Of a DNA stretch of 64,000 nt, positions 1 to 10,265 are shown piece by piece (the stretch's first letter is position 1; every line of letters begins with the position of its first letter). This DNA is from Vibrio aphrogenes (GTDB lineage: Bacteria > Pseudomonadota > Gammaproteobacteria > Enterobacterales > Vibrionaceae): positions 2,141,619 to 2,205,618 of the forward strand of contig NZ_AP018689.1 of NCBI RefSeq assembly GCF_002157735.2, given 5' to 3'. The translations under genes were made by a program, and so were the position numbers. Below the pieces are notes generated by a model that was not told the DNA's origin, did not search any database, and saw only the letters and a list, made by a program, of their open reading frames with translations.

Positions 1-777
1 TGACACTGAAATAGCATCTGGTAATCGGTCTAGCCATTGCTGGCCTACAGGATCATCTGCATTAATAATCTTATGTTGGCAATCATGCTGAGAAAAGAGA
101 CTGAACTTGGCATCAGCATACGCTTGCATGCTGCCATGATAATCAAGGTGATCGCGACTTAAATTAGTAAATGCTGCCGCAGCAAAAGGAAGGGTTTTCA
201 CTCGACCTTGGACTAAACCATGTGAGGAGACTTCTAACGCTGTGAACGTCGCCCCTTGCTGCTGTAATTGCGAGAGCGTTTGTTGAATTTCAATTGCATT
301 ACCTGTGGTATTGGCCGCCGGTTTCAGAGCCTCTAAAAAGCCATTTCCCGTGGTCCCCATGACTGCAGACTTTTGACCAATCAAATCTAACCATTGGGCA
401 ATCAATTGAGAGATAGTGGTTTTACCATTAGTGCCCGTGATCCCAATCAGTTTCATCGGAGCAAACTGATACAAACGAGAAGCTAATTGAGAGAGTTGCT
501 CACCAATCGCATCAATATAAATGACAGGTACCGCATGATGTATTTGCAAGCTACCATGAGGGTTTATGTCATCTGCATCCGCAATAATAGCACTGGCTCC
601 CGCATTAATCGCCGTGTCGATAAACTGGCGACCATCGGTCACATGGCCTTTAATCGCCACAAAGACATCACCTGGCAAAATGTTGCGACTATCTAATTGT
701 AACTGAGTGACCATGACATCATTTAAGTCATTGACTGACACCCAAGGTTTTATTAATTCAGACAATAAAAGTGCCAT
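1..777 (-). CDS. murE: MurE, UDP-N-acetylmuramoyl-tripeptide synthetase (N-terminal part; runs off the window)
   Basis: Cytoplasmic Mur ligase that adds the third stem-peptide residue (meso-diaminopimelate in Gram-negatives) to UDP-MurNAc-L-Ala-D-Glu using ATP. The first 259 codons are present and the 3' end lies beyond base 1. Reading from the ATG at 777, the protein opens [12 protein letters not shown] and carries the ATP-binding P-loop GTNGKT at residues 115-120, followed by the TTGN and ALEVSSHGL segments typical of MurE. It starts one base after the ftsI stop codon, so it is translationally linked to ftsI in the division/cell-wall operon. The DAP-specificity motif would lie in the missing C-terminal part, so substrate choice is inferred from the family. 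Confidence 0.95.
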   Translation of the reverse strand, partial: MALLLSELIKPWVSVNDLNDVMVTQLQLDSRNILPGDVFVAIKGHVTDGRQFIDTAINAGASAIIADADDINPHGSLQIHHAVPVIYIDAIGEQLSQLASRLYQFAPMKLIGITGTNGKTTISQLIAQWLDLIGQKSAVMGTTGNGFLEALKPAANTTGNAIEIQQTLSQLQQQGATFTALEVSSHGLVQGRVKTLPFAAAAFTNLSRDHLDYHGSMQAYADAKFSLFSQHDCQHKIINADDPVGQQWLDRLPDAISVS

Positions 778-778
778 G

Positions 779-2536
779 TTATTCACCTACTTCTGATTCT
801 GGCGTGGCATCTGGTGGAACATTCATGATTTGCAGTGCCCCTTTCATGATTTCCGCAAACACCGGAGCGGCAACCGAACCACCATAAAATTGATCACCTT
901 GTGGTTCGTTAATCACCACGACTAAAGCAAAGCGAGGATCGCTAATTGGCGCAATCCCAGTGGTTAAACCGACATATTGATCGCTATATCCACCTGCGGT
1001 TGCTTTACGTGATGTCCCTGTTTTTGCGCCGACACGATAACCAGGGACTTTCGCCGCCCGGGCGGTCCCGCCTTTATGGGTCACTTGTTCTAACATATCG
1101 ACGACTTTACGCGCGGCTTCAGCATCGGCGGCCCGAAAAGTTCGACCAGAAGTACTGCCTTTTAAAATATGTAAGGGTTTATTCACCCCCATATTACCTA
1201 AGGTGGCATAAGCATGTGCTAGTTGAAGTGGTGTAACGGAAATTCCGTAACCAAATGCTAAGGTGGCTTCTTCAAAAGGAGACCAGCGACGGCGATCAGG
1301 GAAGATACCTGTCACTTCACCAGGCAGACGCATGCCCGAAATCTCACCAAACCCCACCGCGCTGTACATGCCTAAAATTTCTTTGACATCCATTTTTAAG
1401 GCAATGGTTGCCACGCCGACGTTACTCGATTTCTTCAAAATCGTGGTTAAATCAGCTTTACCAGCACGCTCTGAATCTCGCACTCGGCTACCACCAATAC
1501 GCATGATGCCATTACCAGTATCAATAATGGTTTTATCATCAATGATGCCTTTATCTAAACCGGCTAAAATGACAAACGGCTTCATGGTAGAACCCGGTTC
1601 AATAGAATCGGTGATCGCACGGTTACGCATACGGAAGCTTTGTAATTGATCACGGTTATTCGGGTTATAGGATGGCGCATTGACCATGGCTAGTACATTA
1701 CCCGTTTTGACATCCACCAATACGGCAGTACCAGAAGTTGCTCTAAAATCGGCAACGGCTTGCTTGATAGCACGATAAGAAATTGCTTGCAGGCGTTGAT
1801 CAATAGTCAATTGTAATGGCTTACCAGGCTCTTGAGTTTGCAAGGAAATATTTTCTACCACTCGACCATAACGATCTTTACGAATAGTACGTTTTCCCTC
1901 TTCCCCTGTTAACCAGTCATCAAAGCTACGCTCTAGCCCTTCTAGGCCATGGCCATCAATGCCGGTCACTCCGACCACATGAGCACTCACTTCACCGGCT
2001 GGATAAAAGCGACGAGCTTCATCTTTTAATCCAATTCCTGGTAAATTTAATTCGCGCACATATTTCGACATCGCCGGACTGACTTGTCTTTGCAGATAAA
2101 TAAAACGACGACGTTTATTTTGTTCAATTTTACGCACTAGACCTTTTTGATCTAAACCTAAAACATTGGCTAAGGCATACCAACGATCAAGATCACTCAA
2201 ACCATTTTCTTTAAAGATCGTGACCGGATCAGCCCAAACCGCTTGCACCGGCACACTGACAGCTAACGGTTCTCCATTACGATCCGAAATAATGCCACGT
2301 GCTGTCGGGATCGCCTTGACCCGCACCGAGCGCATATCCGCTTGTTGGATCAATTGATCAGGTTCAATTACTTGAATATAAGCCGTACGAACCAGCAAAA
2401 CTAATAAAGCAAGAAAGACAAAACCAATGATCAAGTTATAACGCCATGCGATCAAAATAGAGTCGTTATTTTTTGAAACTCGTTTATTAACGGCTTTCTT
2501 ATTTCGGCTGTTTTTTTTATTTGTTGTTTTTTTCAT
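779..2536 (-). CDS. ftsI: FtsI (PBP3), septal peptidoglycan D,D-transpeptidase
   Basis: Class B penicillin-binding protein that cross-links septal peptidoglycan in the divisome, working with FtsW. The 585-residue protein has a short basic cytoplasmic N-terminus, one membrane anchor at about residues 33-50, a pedestal domain, and a C-terminal transpeptidase domain. The three active-site motifs are all visible: STMK at 316-319 (acylated serine S316), SSN at 370-372 and KTG at 505-507. Length is typical of the family. It overlaps the end of ftsL by four bases and is followed directly by murE, the canonical rsmH-ftsL-ftsI-murE order. Confidence 0.98.
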   Translation of the reverse strand: MKKTTNKKNSRNKKAVNKRVSKNNDSILIAWRYNLIIGFVFLALLVLLVRTAYIQVIEPDQLIQQADMRSVRVKAIPTARGIISDRNGEPLAVSVPVQAVWADPVTIFKENGLSDLDRWYALANVLGLDQKGLVRKIEQNKRRRFIYLQRQVSPAMSKYVRELNLPGIGLKDEARRFYPAGEVSAHVVGVTGIDGHGLEGLERSFDDWLTGEEGKRTIRKDRYGRVVENISLQTQEPGKPLQLTIDQRLQAISYRAIKQAVADFRATSGTAVLVDVKTGNVLAMVNAPSYNPNNRDQLQSFRMRNRAITDSIEPGSTMKPFVILAGLDKGIIDDKTIIDTGNGIMRIGGSRVRDSERAGKADLTTILKKSSNVGVATIALKMDVKEILGMYSAVGFGEISGMRLPGEVTGIFPDRRRWSPFEEATLAFGYGISVTPLQLAHAYATLGNMGVNKPLHILKGSTSGRTFRAADAEAARKVVDMLEQVTHKGGTARAAKVPGYRVGAKTGTSRKATAGGYSDQYVGLTTGIAPISDPRFALVVVINEPQGDQFYGGSVAAPVFAEIMKGALQIMNVPPDATPESEVGE

Positions 2537-2856
2537 TTAAGGTTCACAACCACTTCTTTATCTGAATCCGGACGCTTCATATCAAGATCTTTAATTGCGA
2601 CCCTTTGTACTCGGGTATGTTCAGCCAGTGCGTTTTCTTCTAAGAGGAGATTACGCCATTCACTATCAAGCTTTTCTCGGTTTTCTAATAATTCATCACG
2701 CAAAGTGATTTGATGACGTGTGTTATACGTGGTCAAAACCACCGCTATTGAACTGATAAATATCAGCAATAACAGCAACAAAGGTAACCGGCCTACTGTT
2801 TTAAGGTCATTCCAAATCGCACGAATTAAGCTAGGAGCTTGTTTATCTGTCATCAT
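2533..2856 (-). CDS. ftsL: FtsL, bitopic cell division protein
   Basis: Small divisome protein that forms a complex with FtsB and FtsQ and helps activate FtsWI. The 107 residues show a short cytoplasmic tail (about 1-22), one transmembrane helix (about 23-42, rich in Leu, Ile and Val) and a periplasmic heptad-like helix with TRHQITLRDEL and LLLEENALAEHTRVQ segments, as expected for the leucine-zipper-like coiled coil. Sequence conservation in this family is low, so identification rests on size, topology and position between rsmH and ftsI. Two adjacent ATG codons (2856 and 2853) could serve as start. Confidence 0.92.
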   Translation of the reverse strand: MMTDKQAPSLIRAIWNDLKTVGRLPLLLLLLIFISSIAVVLTTYNTRHQITLRDELLENREKLDSEWRNLLLEENALAEHTRVQRVAIKDLDMKRPDSDKEVVVNLK

Positions 2857-2880
2857 ATTTTTTATGTATGCGTTAAATAA

Positions 2881-3831
2881 TTATAGCTTTTCAGCAATTC
2901 TCAATACTGAGCTGCGAGAGCGAGTATTTAATTCAACTTCAGATTTTGACGGCTTGATCGCTTTACCGACGGTTTTCATATTGGCTGAACCCAGTTGCTT
3001 AATTTGATCTTCCGTCAAAGGAATACCATGTGGCACTTGTGGCCCTTGGCTTTCTCGACGCATAAAGCGCTTCACCATACGATCTTCTAATGAATGGAAA
3101 CTGATCACTGAAAGACGACCTTCTGGCGCTAAAATATTCATAGCACCTTTTAAGGCAAAATCGATTTCTTCTAATTCACTATTGATATAAATACGAATGG
3201 CTTGAAAACTTCGCGTAGCAGGATGTTTTTTCTCTTTGAAATTTTTAGGCGCTACGTCCGAAATTAATTTAGCAAGTTGCCCCGTTCGAGTAAGTGGCTC
3301 ATTGTCTGGATTTTCACGATACTCAACTAATCCGCGCGCAATACGTCTTGCGTGCTTTTCTTCACCAAACTCACGTAAGACCCAAGTAATATCATCCAAC
3401 TCAGCTTCTGCTAACCATTCGGCGGCCGATAAACCCGTCGTCGGATCCATACGCATATCCAATGGGCCATCTTTCATAAAACTAAAGCCGCGATCAGCAT
3501 CATCTAATTGAGGAGAAGACACCCCTAAATCAAACAATACGCCATCCACTTTACCCACTAATTGATATTGCTCAGCATAAGATTGGATGCCAGAGAAAGG
3601 GCCGTGAACAATCGTAAAACGAGGATCGTCAATTTTCTTTGCTTCTTCAATCGCTTGAGGGTCACGATCAATACTATATAAACGCCCTTCAGGCCCTAAT
3701 TGAGACAAAATTGTACGGCTATGGCCACCTCGACCAAAGGTGCCATCAATATAAGTACCATTAGGTTTAATATTTAATCCATCAATGGATTCATGAAGAA
3801 GAACAGAAACGTGTTGAAAGGTATCGGTCAT
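2881..3831 (-). CDS. rsmH: RsmH (MraW), 16S rRNA m4C1402 N4-methyltransferase
   Basis: SAM-dependent methyltransferase that modifies the N4 position of C1402 in the ribosomal P-site region of 16S rRNA. From the ATG at 3831 the protein has 316 residues, beginning [15 protein letters not shown], which matches the normal start of this family. The reading frame stays open upstream to 3888, but that extension is not family-like. The SAM-binding loop GTFGRGGHS is at residues 30-38. It is first in the division/cell-wall cluster here, because the mraZ gene that usually precedes it is missing. Confidence 0.96.
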   Translation of the reverse strand: MTDTFQHVSVLLHESIDGLNIKPNGTYIDGTFGRGGHSRTILSQLGPEGRLYSIDRDPQAIEEAKKIDDPRFTIVHGPFSGIQSYAEQYQLVGKVDGVLFDLGVSSPQLDDADRGFSFMKDGPLDMRMDPTTGLSAAEWLAEAELDDITWVLREFGEEKHARRIARGLVEYRENPDNEPLTRTGQLAKLISDVAPKNFKEKKHPATRSFQAIRIYINSELEEIDFALKGAMNILAPEGRLSVISFHSLEDRMVKRFMRRESQGPQVPHGIPLTEDQIKQLGSANMKTVGKAIKPSKSEVELNTRSRSSVLRIAEKL

Positions 3832-4125
3832 AGGATTAAATAGCTCAATAAAATATAAGGGTCTAGGATATTCATGTACGGCGCTCAACGCAAGAAAACC
3901 AAGAGATTCTCTACGGAGAATGCCATAGTTTATGCTAATTCTGAGGTGAATCGTTAATTGCAGGTAAAATGCCTAGCAAGATATTGCTAAATGGTTAGCA
4001 CAAAATGAGTCATCTCCTTCTTTAAAGACTCGAACTCATCATGCGATTAATTGCTTACCAGTTAGGCTTGATGAATATTGGTTGAGATTAACCTAGAGTG
4101 AAAAAGGAAGAATATAGGCAGCAAC

Positions 4126-4163
4126 AAAAAAACCCACCACAAAAAATTGTGATGGGTTTTCTT
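4126..4163 (-). terminator. Intrinsic terminator of rnpB
   Basis: On the minus strand a stem AACCCATCAC / GTGGTGGGTT with an AT-rich loop is followed by a run of seven T residues. It lies immediately 3' of the RNase P RNA and so should end that transcript. Confidence 0.85.
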
Positions 4164-4170
4164 TAAATAG

Positions 4171-4606
<436 letters not shown>

Positions 4607-4612
4607 CCGCGG

Positions 4613-4640
4613 ATTATACGCAAACCGCCTTAGAAGACAA
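4613..4640 (-). promoter_or_regulatory. Sigma70 promoter of rnpB
   Basis: Minus strand: -35 TTGTCT (4635-4640), a 16-base spacer, and a consensus -10 TATAAT (4613-4618), which places the transcription start within a few bases of the mature 5' end of RNase P RNA. Confidence 0.8.
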
Positions 4641-4682
4641 GGGATAACAAGCTTATCTCTTACAACGATTGCGGTTTTCCCC

Positions 4683-5549
4683 TTAATTTAAGTGTTCTAA
4701 TCCCCATTTATAAAGGGCATTTTTTTTCAGGTTATGGATTTCAGCCACCAGAGCGGCAGCTTTTTTTAACGGTAATTCGGTGACCAAAATTTTGAGACTG
4801 CGTAATGCTTCATCAGGTAAAGCATCCGCTTGTTTTTCTTCTCGATGACCATGGATCAATAACACCATCTCACCTCGTTTGCGATTATCATCTTGCTCAA
4901 TCCATTCGATAAGCTCCCCTAATGGAGCCCCATGAATGGTTTCAAATGTCTTGGTCAGCTCCCTTGCTAGTACCACTTCTCTATCTGGACCAAGCACGCT
5001 AAGCATATCTTGCAATGAATCCATAATTCGATGAGGAGATTCATAGAAAATACAAGTCCTTTCGGCTTTAACGATCTCAAGTAACTTATCTTTTCGACCT
5101 TTACTTTTCGCCGGTAAAAAGCCTTCAAAACTGAAACGATCCGAAGGTAAACCGGATGCACTTAACGCCGTGATCACCGCACAAGCGCCAGGCAATGGCA
5201 CAACTTTTACACCCGCTTGACGACACTTTGTAACCAAGTGATACCCTGGGTCACTGATTAATGGAGTGCCTGCATCCGAGACCAATGCTATCGATTCTCC
5301 AGCAAGAACTTTTTCTACCAAAACTTGCGCTTTTTGCTGTTCATTATGATCATGTAAAGCATAGGTTTTCGTTGCAATACCAAAATGAGAAAGCAAACGC
5401 CCAGTATGTCTTGTATCTTCGGCGGCAATCAGGTCAACTTGGTTTAAAACCTCGAGAGATCGTTGCGTAATATCACCTAAATTGCCAATGGGTGTTGGGA
5501 CAATATACAAGGCTGGGCTTTCTAAAAGAGCAGTTTTGTTATCTATCAT
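4683..5549 (-). CDS. rsmI: RsmI, 16S rRNA 2'-O-methyltransferase (C1402)
   Basis: Tetrapyrrole-methylase-fold enzyme that 2'-O-methylates C1402 of 16S rRNA, the same nucleotide that RsmH methylates on N4; both genes lie within 1.7 kb here. The 288-residue protein shows the family motifs [12 protein letters not shown] (residues 17-28), AAEDTRHTG (42-50) and [12 protein letters not shown] (91-102). It is transcribed divergently from lpoA, with only about 60 bases between the two starts, the same arrangement as yraL/yraM in E. coli. Confidence 0.97.
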   Translation of the reverse strand: MIDNKTALLESPALYIVPTPIGNLGDITQRSLEVLNQVDLIAAEDTRHTGRLLSHFGIATKTYALHDHNEQQKAQVLVEKVLAGESIALVSDAGTPLISDPGYHLVTKCRQAGVKVVPLPGACAVITALSASGLPSDRFSFEGFLPAKSKGRKDKLLEIVKAERTCIFYESPHRIMDSLQDMLSVLGPDREVVLARELTKTFETIHGAPLGELIEWIEQDDNRKRGEMVLLIHGHREEKQADALPDEALRSLKILVTELPLKKAAALVAEIHNLKKNALYKWGLEHLN

Positions 5550-5610
5550 TTGTTTACCGTCACTTGAGCGATTAATATAGAGTCAATCTTTCACATAAAG
5601 AATAAAACAC

Positions 5611-7446
5611 ATGCAAATTATGAATCATAAGAGCTTCAGTGTACCACGCTTATTCACTTCTATCGCCTTGATGTTGTTGATCTCAGCGTGTTCATCACTT
5701 ACGTCTACTCAAGACAAAGTCGATATTACCGCGCCACCAAGCCAAACCTCGCTTGCTTATAATGAACAAGCGAATGAGTTCGCTCCTTCTGTCGAGCAAA
5801 CTGATTTATTCATCATGGCATTGAAAGCCTCTGTGGTAGAAAAAAACTACCAACAAGGTCAATCTTTATTAAATCGCCTTATCAAAATGCCTATGAATGA
5901 TATGCAACAAGCTGAATGGCAAATGGCTCGCGCACAAATAGTGGCTGCGACAGAGAGCTCAGAATCAGCATTAAAAGGATTAAACTTCCAAGATCAATGG
6001 CAACTTGCCGATATTCAATGGCTAAACTACCACCAGCAACGCGCTAAATTGTTCGAAGATATCAACGACTATTTCAATGCCGATCGTGAGTGGATCGCCG
6101 CTAAAGAATTTCTAACGGCCAATAGACTCGAAGCGACAGACCAACATATTTGGGCGAATTTATCTCAATATTCACCACAAGAAATAGTGCAACTTAAAGC
6201 GCAACCGAGTGAAACCGAGTTACAAGGCTGGCTTTATGTTGCCACGCAAATGAAAACCAAGCTTAACAATCCAGGTGGCCTACAAACTGAACTGCAACAA
6301 TGGTTTGCTTTAAATATGAGCCATCCTATTGTGACTCACACGCCTGTCGACGTACAAAAGATCTTAAATTTAGAGATCACCACACCCAAAAATGTGGCGC
6401 TGTTATTACCTTTAAACGGCAAATATGAAAAACCGGCAAAATTGATCCGTGATGGCTTCATTCATGCAATGACCAACGATAGTGACAAAGATCCTGCCTT
6501 TACAATGACAATGTACGACACATCAGCACAAAGTCTGCAAGATATTTATGCTCAACTTCGTAACAATCATACCGACTTTATTGTTGGACCATTGATTAAA
6601 GATAATGTGGAACAACTACAAAGTCTCAATGATGATACGATTCCTATGTTGGCGCTCAACTTTCCCGGTAATTTAGAATCAAGCAGCCAAGTTTGCTACT
6701 TAACGCTCTCTCCTGAGCAAGAAGGGGCGCAAGCGGCTAAGCATTTGTTTAAGTCTGGCTTTAAATACCCATTGGTCTTAGCACCAAAAGGTTCATTAGG
6801 TGATCGAATCACGGATGCCTTTGTTCAAAAATGGGCAGAATTAAGTCATACCCCTGTTGCTAAGCATGATTTTGGAAGCCGTGCTGAGTTACAAAAAAAT
6901 GTTAAAGATGCATTTGGTTTAACTGATAGCCAAGCACGAATTAACCAAATTAAACAAATTACTCGCTTAGACTTAGAAACTGAAGCACGTAGTCGTCGTG
7001 ATATCGATTCCGTTTATATCATTGCCAATCGCTCAGAATTGACACTGTTAAAACCATTTATCGAAGTGGCGATTAACCCTGATGCTAAGCCACCTAAACT
7101 GTTCTCTAACTCAACCAGTAACAATGGCAAAGCACGTGCTTATCAAGATGTCGCAGGCATTGTATTTAGTGATATCCCAATGCTAATTGATAAAAACAAT
7201 AGCGCATTAAATGAATATAACTCCTTATGGCCAAATGGCAGCAACACCGAAAAACGCTTACATGCTCTTGGGATGGATTCTTATAGTCTCTTAGCTGAAC
7301 TCCCAACAATGAAAGTGGTCCATAGTTATCAGTATCAAGGAGAAACTGGCAAACTCAGTCTCGATGATCAATGCGTGGTCCAAAGAGAATTAAGCTGGTC
7401 AGAGCATGAAGCTTTTCAGTCGGCAGATTCACAAGAATCCGAATAA
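5611..7446 (+). CDS. lpoA: LpoA, outer-membrane lipoprotein activator of PBP1a
   Basis: Lipoprotein that crosses the periplasm from the outer membrane to stimulate peptidoglycan synthesis by PBP1a. A lipoprotein signal peptide with lipobox LISAC puts the lipidated cysteine at residue 27 (24 if translation starts at the second ATG, 5620). The N-terminal half, to about residue 250, is helical and TPR-like. From about residue 261 (NVALLLPLNGKYEKPAKLIRD) it has the periplasmic-binding-protein-like fold typical of LpoA C-terminal domains. 611 residues is normal for Vibrio. The last 41 bases overlap the start of yraN. Confidence 0.95.
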   Translation: MQIMNHKSFSVPRLFTSIALMLLISACSSLTSTQDKVDITAPPSQTSLAYNEQANEFAPSVEQTDLFIMALKASVVEKNYQQGQSLLNRLIKMPMNDMQQAEWQMARAQIVAATESSESALKGLNFQDQWQLADIQWLNYHQQRAKLFEDINDYFNADREWIAAKEFLTANRLEATDQHIWANLSQYSPQEIVQLKAQPSETELQGWLYVATQMKTKLNNPGGLQTELQQWFALNMSHPIVTHTPVDVQKILNLEITTPKNVALLLPLNGKYEKPAKLIRDGFIHAMTNDSDKDPAFTMTMYDTSAQSLQDIYAQLRNNHTDFIVGPLIKDNVEQLQSLNDDTIPMLALNFPGNLESSSQVCYLTLSPEQEGAQAAKHLFKSGFKYPLVLAPKGSLGDRITDAFVQKWAELSHTPVAKHDFGSRAELQKNVKDAFGLTDSQARINQIKQITRLDLETEARSRRDIDSVYIIANRSELTLLKPFIEVAINPDAKPPKLFSNSTSNNGKARAYQDVAGIVFSDIPMLIDKNNSALNEYNSLWPNGSNTEKRLHALGMDSYSLLAELPTMKVVHSYQYQGETGKLSLDDQCVVQRELSWSEHEAFQSADSQESE

Positions 7447-7798
7447 AAGAGATATCGGATCTCAATTTGAAACCCTGGCTTGCCAATATTTAACAAGCCA
7501 GGGACTTAAATATATTGATAAAAATGTGTCCTGTCGTTTTGGTGAGATCGACCTCATCATGCAAGATCAACACGATATTGTTTTTGTTGAAGTCAAATAT
7601 CGTCTTAACCAAGTTTATGGGCACGCGGCCGAAATGGTCACGTACCAAAAAAGCCAGAAGCTCATCAAAACAGCAATGATCTGGCTTAAGAGTCAATCTT
7701 TATCAATTGAACACACATCTTTCCGTTTTGATGTCATCGCTATCCACCATAATGGTAATGACATCAATTGGATCAAAAATGCAATTACTCAAGGATAA
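7406..7798 (+). CDS. yraN: YraN family protein (UPF0102), putative endonuclease-like fold
   Basis: Conserved small protein of unproven function found beside lpoA in many gammaproteobacteria. The 130 residues include GEIDLI (46-51) and VEVKYR (61-66), matching the E...D...ExK pattern of restriction-endonuclease-like nucleases, so a nuclease role is plausible but not demonstrated. It begins inside the last codons of lpoA and ends directly before the diaA start, so it is translated as part of that operon. Confidence 0.92.
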   Translation: MKLFSRQIHKNPNKRDIGSQFETLACQYLTSQGLKYIDKNVSCRFGEIDLIMQDQHDIVFVEVKYRLNQVYGHAAEMVTYQKSQKLIKTAMIWLKSQSLSIEHTSFRFDVIAIHHNGNDINWIKNAITQG

Positions 7799-8392
<594 letters not shown>

Positions 8393-8396
8393 ATTT

Positions 8397-9083
8397 GTGA
8401 AAAAAAGCATCGTATTTATCGGTCTATTAAGCCTTTTTATAACTGGGTGTTCCGCTCTTCAACATCAATCGCAGAGTGCTCAGCAACAACAATGGCAAGC
8501 AAACAACATTAAGCTAAATGTAAACACTCTCAATAAAGCTCCTCAATATAAAGGAAAGGTGCGTGTTGCGGCAGAAGTCATTAATGGTGATGTATTGTTG
8601 ATTGGACAAGCTGTTGATGAAGAAAAAAGGCAATCTATTGAAGCTTATGTTCAAAAACTACAAGGCGTTGATCAGACCTTCAATCAAATTCGTATCGGCA
8701 ATCCGATTTCTTTTGATCAAGTCAGTTACGATACTTGGTTAACCACTCGAGTAAAAAGTGCCTTACTTTCAGACGACCGTTTGGATAACTATTCGATCAG
8801 TGTCGTTACAGAAAATAAAGAAGTCTTTTTGATGGGTAACGTCCCTGTGGAAACCGCCAATATTGCAGCCGATATTGCCAGCCATATTGATGGCGTCGCT
8901 AAAGTGGTTAAAGCCTTTAATTACCTCAGCTCATCCACCAGCAATGCTTCACTTCCAAGTACGATAGCCCCCATCGATGCACCTACTGAAACGTCGGCTG
9001 ACCACGAGAATAATGTGGAACAAGATGGCGTCCCTATCATAGACGACCCGATGCATGTTATCGATGAAGATGATGTGATGTAA
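8397..9083 (+). CDS. dolP: DolP (YraP), BON-domain outer-membrane lipoprotein
   Basis: Division- and outer-membrane-stress-associated lipoprotein that supports outer-membrane integrity. I chose the GTG at 8397 because AGGA lies six bases upstream and the resulting protein begins with a short lipoprotein signal peptide with lipobox FITGC (Cys18). The longer open frame starting at 8349 would put 16 residues in front of the signal. Two BON domains follow (about residues 45-110 and 120-190), then an acidic, low-complexity tail rich in Asp, Glu and Thr. It is the last gene of the lpoA-yraN-diaA-dolP group and is followed by a terminator. Confidence 0.93.
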   Translation: MKKSIVFIGLLSLFITGCSALQHQSQSAQQQQWQANNIKLNVNTLNKAPQYKGKVRVAAEVINGDVLLIGQAVDEEKRQSIEAYVQKLQGVDQTFNQIRIGNPISFDQVSYDTWLTTRVKSALLSDDRLDNYSISVVTENKEVFLMGNVPVETANIAADIASHIDGVAKVVKAFNYLSSSTSNASLPSTIAPIDAPTETSADHENNVEQDGVPIIDDPMHVIDEDDVM

Positions 9084-9090
9084 GATCAAT

Positions 9091-9124
9091 AAAACCCCAT
9101 TACAACAAATTTGAATGGGGTTTT
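9091..9124. terminator. Bidirectional terminator between dolP and fbpC
   Basis: AAAACCCCATT and AATGGGGTTTT form an 11-base perfect stem around a 12-base loop, with A-rich and T-rich flanks. It sits between convergent dolP (+) and fbpC (-). Confidence 0.85.
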
Positions 9125-9188
9125 ATTTTACTAGCACTTGGCCTCTTTTCTTTGAATGCGCTTCACTCTTAATCGGGCTGGCCTAACC

Positions 9189-10265
9189 TTAAAACACCAG
9201 AGCTCCATCCGTCTCTATCCTCACGGCAACCCTATCACCAACATCAAGAATATGATTCGATTGAGCCAATAAATGTACACCTTGTACATCAATCACATAA
9301 CGACAATGATCGCCCATAAACTGCTGCTCGATGACCTGGACATCACTCTCTTCATCTTTTAACAGCGACACTTGTTGTGGTCGAAGTAAAATTTCACAGC
9401 CATCGCCAACTTGATAAGCATCCTTGCTCGCGACCGCAAGTTGTCCCAATACTGTATCAAATAATTGAGAAGCTATTTTTTCTGCTGGCAAATAAGCACC
9501 ACCGCCAAGGAAGTTAGCCACAAATTGACTAGAAGGTTGATAATACAATTGTGTCGCACTACCAAATTGTTCAATAACCCCATGATTCATTACCGCCATT
9601 TTATCGGAAAAAGCAAAAGCTTCTTCCCTTGAATGTGTCACAAAAATAGCAGTGACACCTTGTTGCTTAAAGATCTGACGAATATCTCGGATCAAACCAT
9701 GGCGGACTTGAGTATCAATATTGGAAAAAGGTTCATCCAATAAGAGTAAATCCGGCTGGCAAGCTAATGAGCGCGCAATCGCAACTCGTTGTTGTTGCCC
9801 CCCAGAAATCTGATGAGGATAGCGCTCACCCAGCCCGGTTAAGTGCACCAAATCTAACATGCTATCGACCATTTGATGTTGCTCCAATTGGCTTTTCCCC
9901 TTTAAACCAAAAGCAATATTCTCCGCAACGGTTAAATGAGGAAACAAAGCATAATCTTGAAAAATAAGCCCTATATTACGTGCTTCCGGCGGTAACCACT
10001 TTTCACCATTATCAAGCACCTTATCCTTGAGCTTCACTTCTCCTGAGGTTAAAGGTAATAAACCTGCTATCGCTTTTAAAAGCGTGGTTTTGCCACAACC
10101 ACTCGCCCCAAGCAAACACACAATTTCACCTTGTTGTACCGATAAACTTAATTTTTCTAATACTAAGGTGCTCGAATTACGCCGCCCATGACTGTCAGGA
10201 TAGCGGCAAGTTAGGTTCTCAATGGTCAATGCTGGCTTTGATGACACCTGAGTGGATAACGACAT
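9189..10265 (-). CDS. fbpC: FbpC-type ferric iron ABC transporter ATPase
   Basis: ATP-binding subunit of a periplasmic-binding-protein-dependent Fe(3+) importer. The 358 residues show Walker A GASGCGKTT (53-61), the Q-loop around FQDYALFPH (102-110), signature ISGGQQQRVA (153-162), Walker B LLLLDEP (173-179) and the H-loop THS. A C-terminal regulatory domain of about 110 residues (TOBE-like) follows, as in FbpC and potA-type ATPases. It starts immediately after the fbpB stop, so the two are cotranslated. Assignment to iron rests on the neighbours and the Fur box. Confidence 0.92.
   Translation of the reverse strand: MSLSTQVSSKPALTIENLTCRYPDSHGRRNSSTLVLEKLSLSVQQGEIVCLLGASGCGKTTLLKAIAGLLPLTSGEVKLKDKVLDNGEKWLPPEARNIGLIFQDYALFPHLTVAENIAFGLKGKSQLEQHQMVDSMLDLVHLTGLGERYPHQISGGQQQRVAIARSLACQPDLLLLDEPFSNIDTQVRHGLIRDIRQIFKQQGVTAIFVTHSREEAFAFSDKMAVMNHGVIEQFGSATQLYYQPSSQFVANFLGGGAYLPAEKIASQLFDTVLGQLAVASKDAYQVGDGCEILLRPQQVSLLKDEESDVQVIEQQFMGDHCRYVIDVQGVHLLAQSNHILDVGDRVAVRIETDGALVF

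Noticed and set aside
3832..3888. N-terminal extension of RsmH to 3888
   Set aside because: The extra 19 residues are not family-like, whereas the ATG at 3831 gives the usual [14 protein letters not shown] start.
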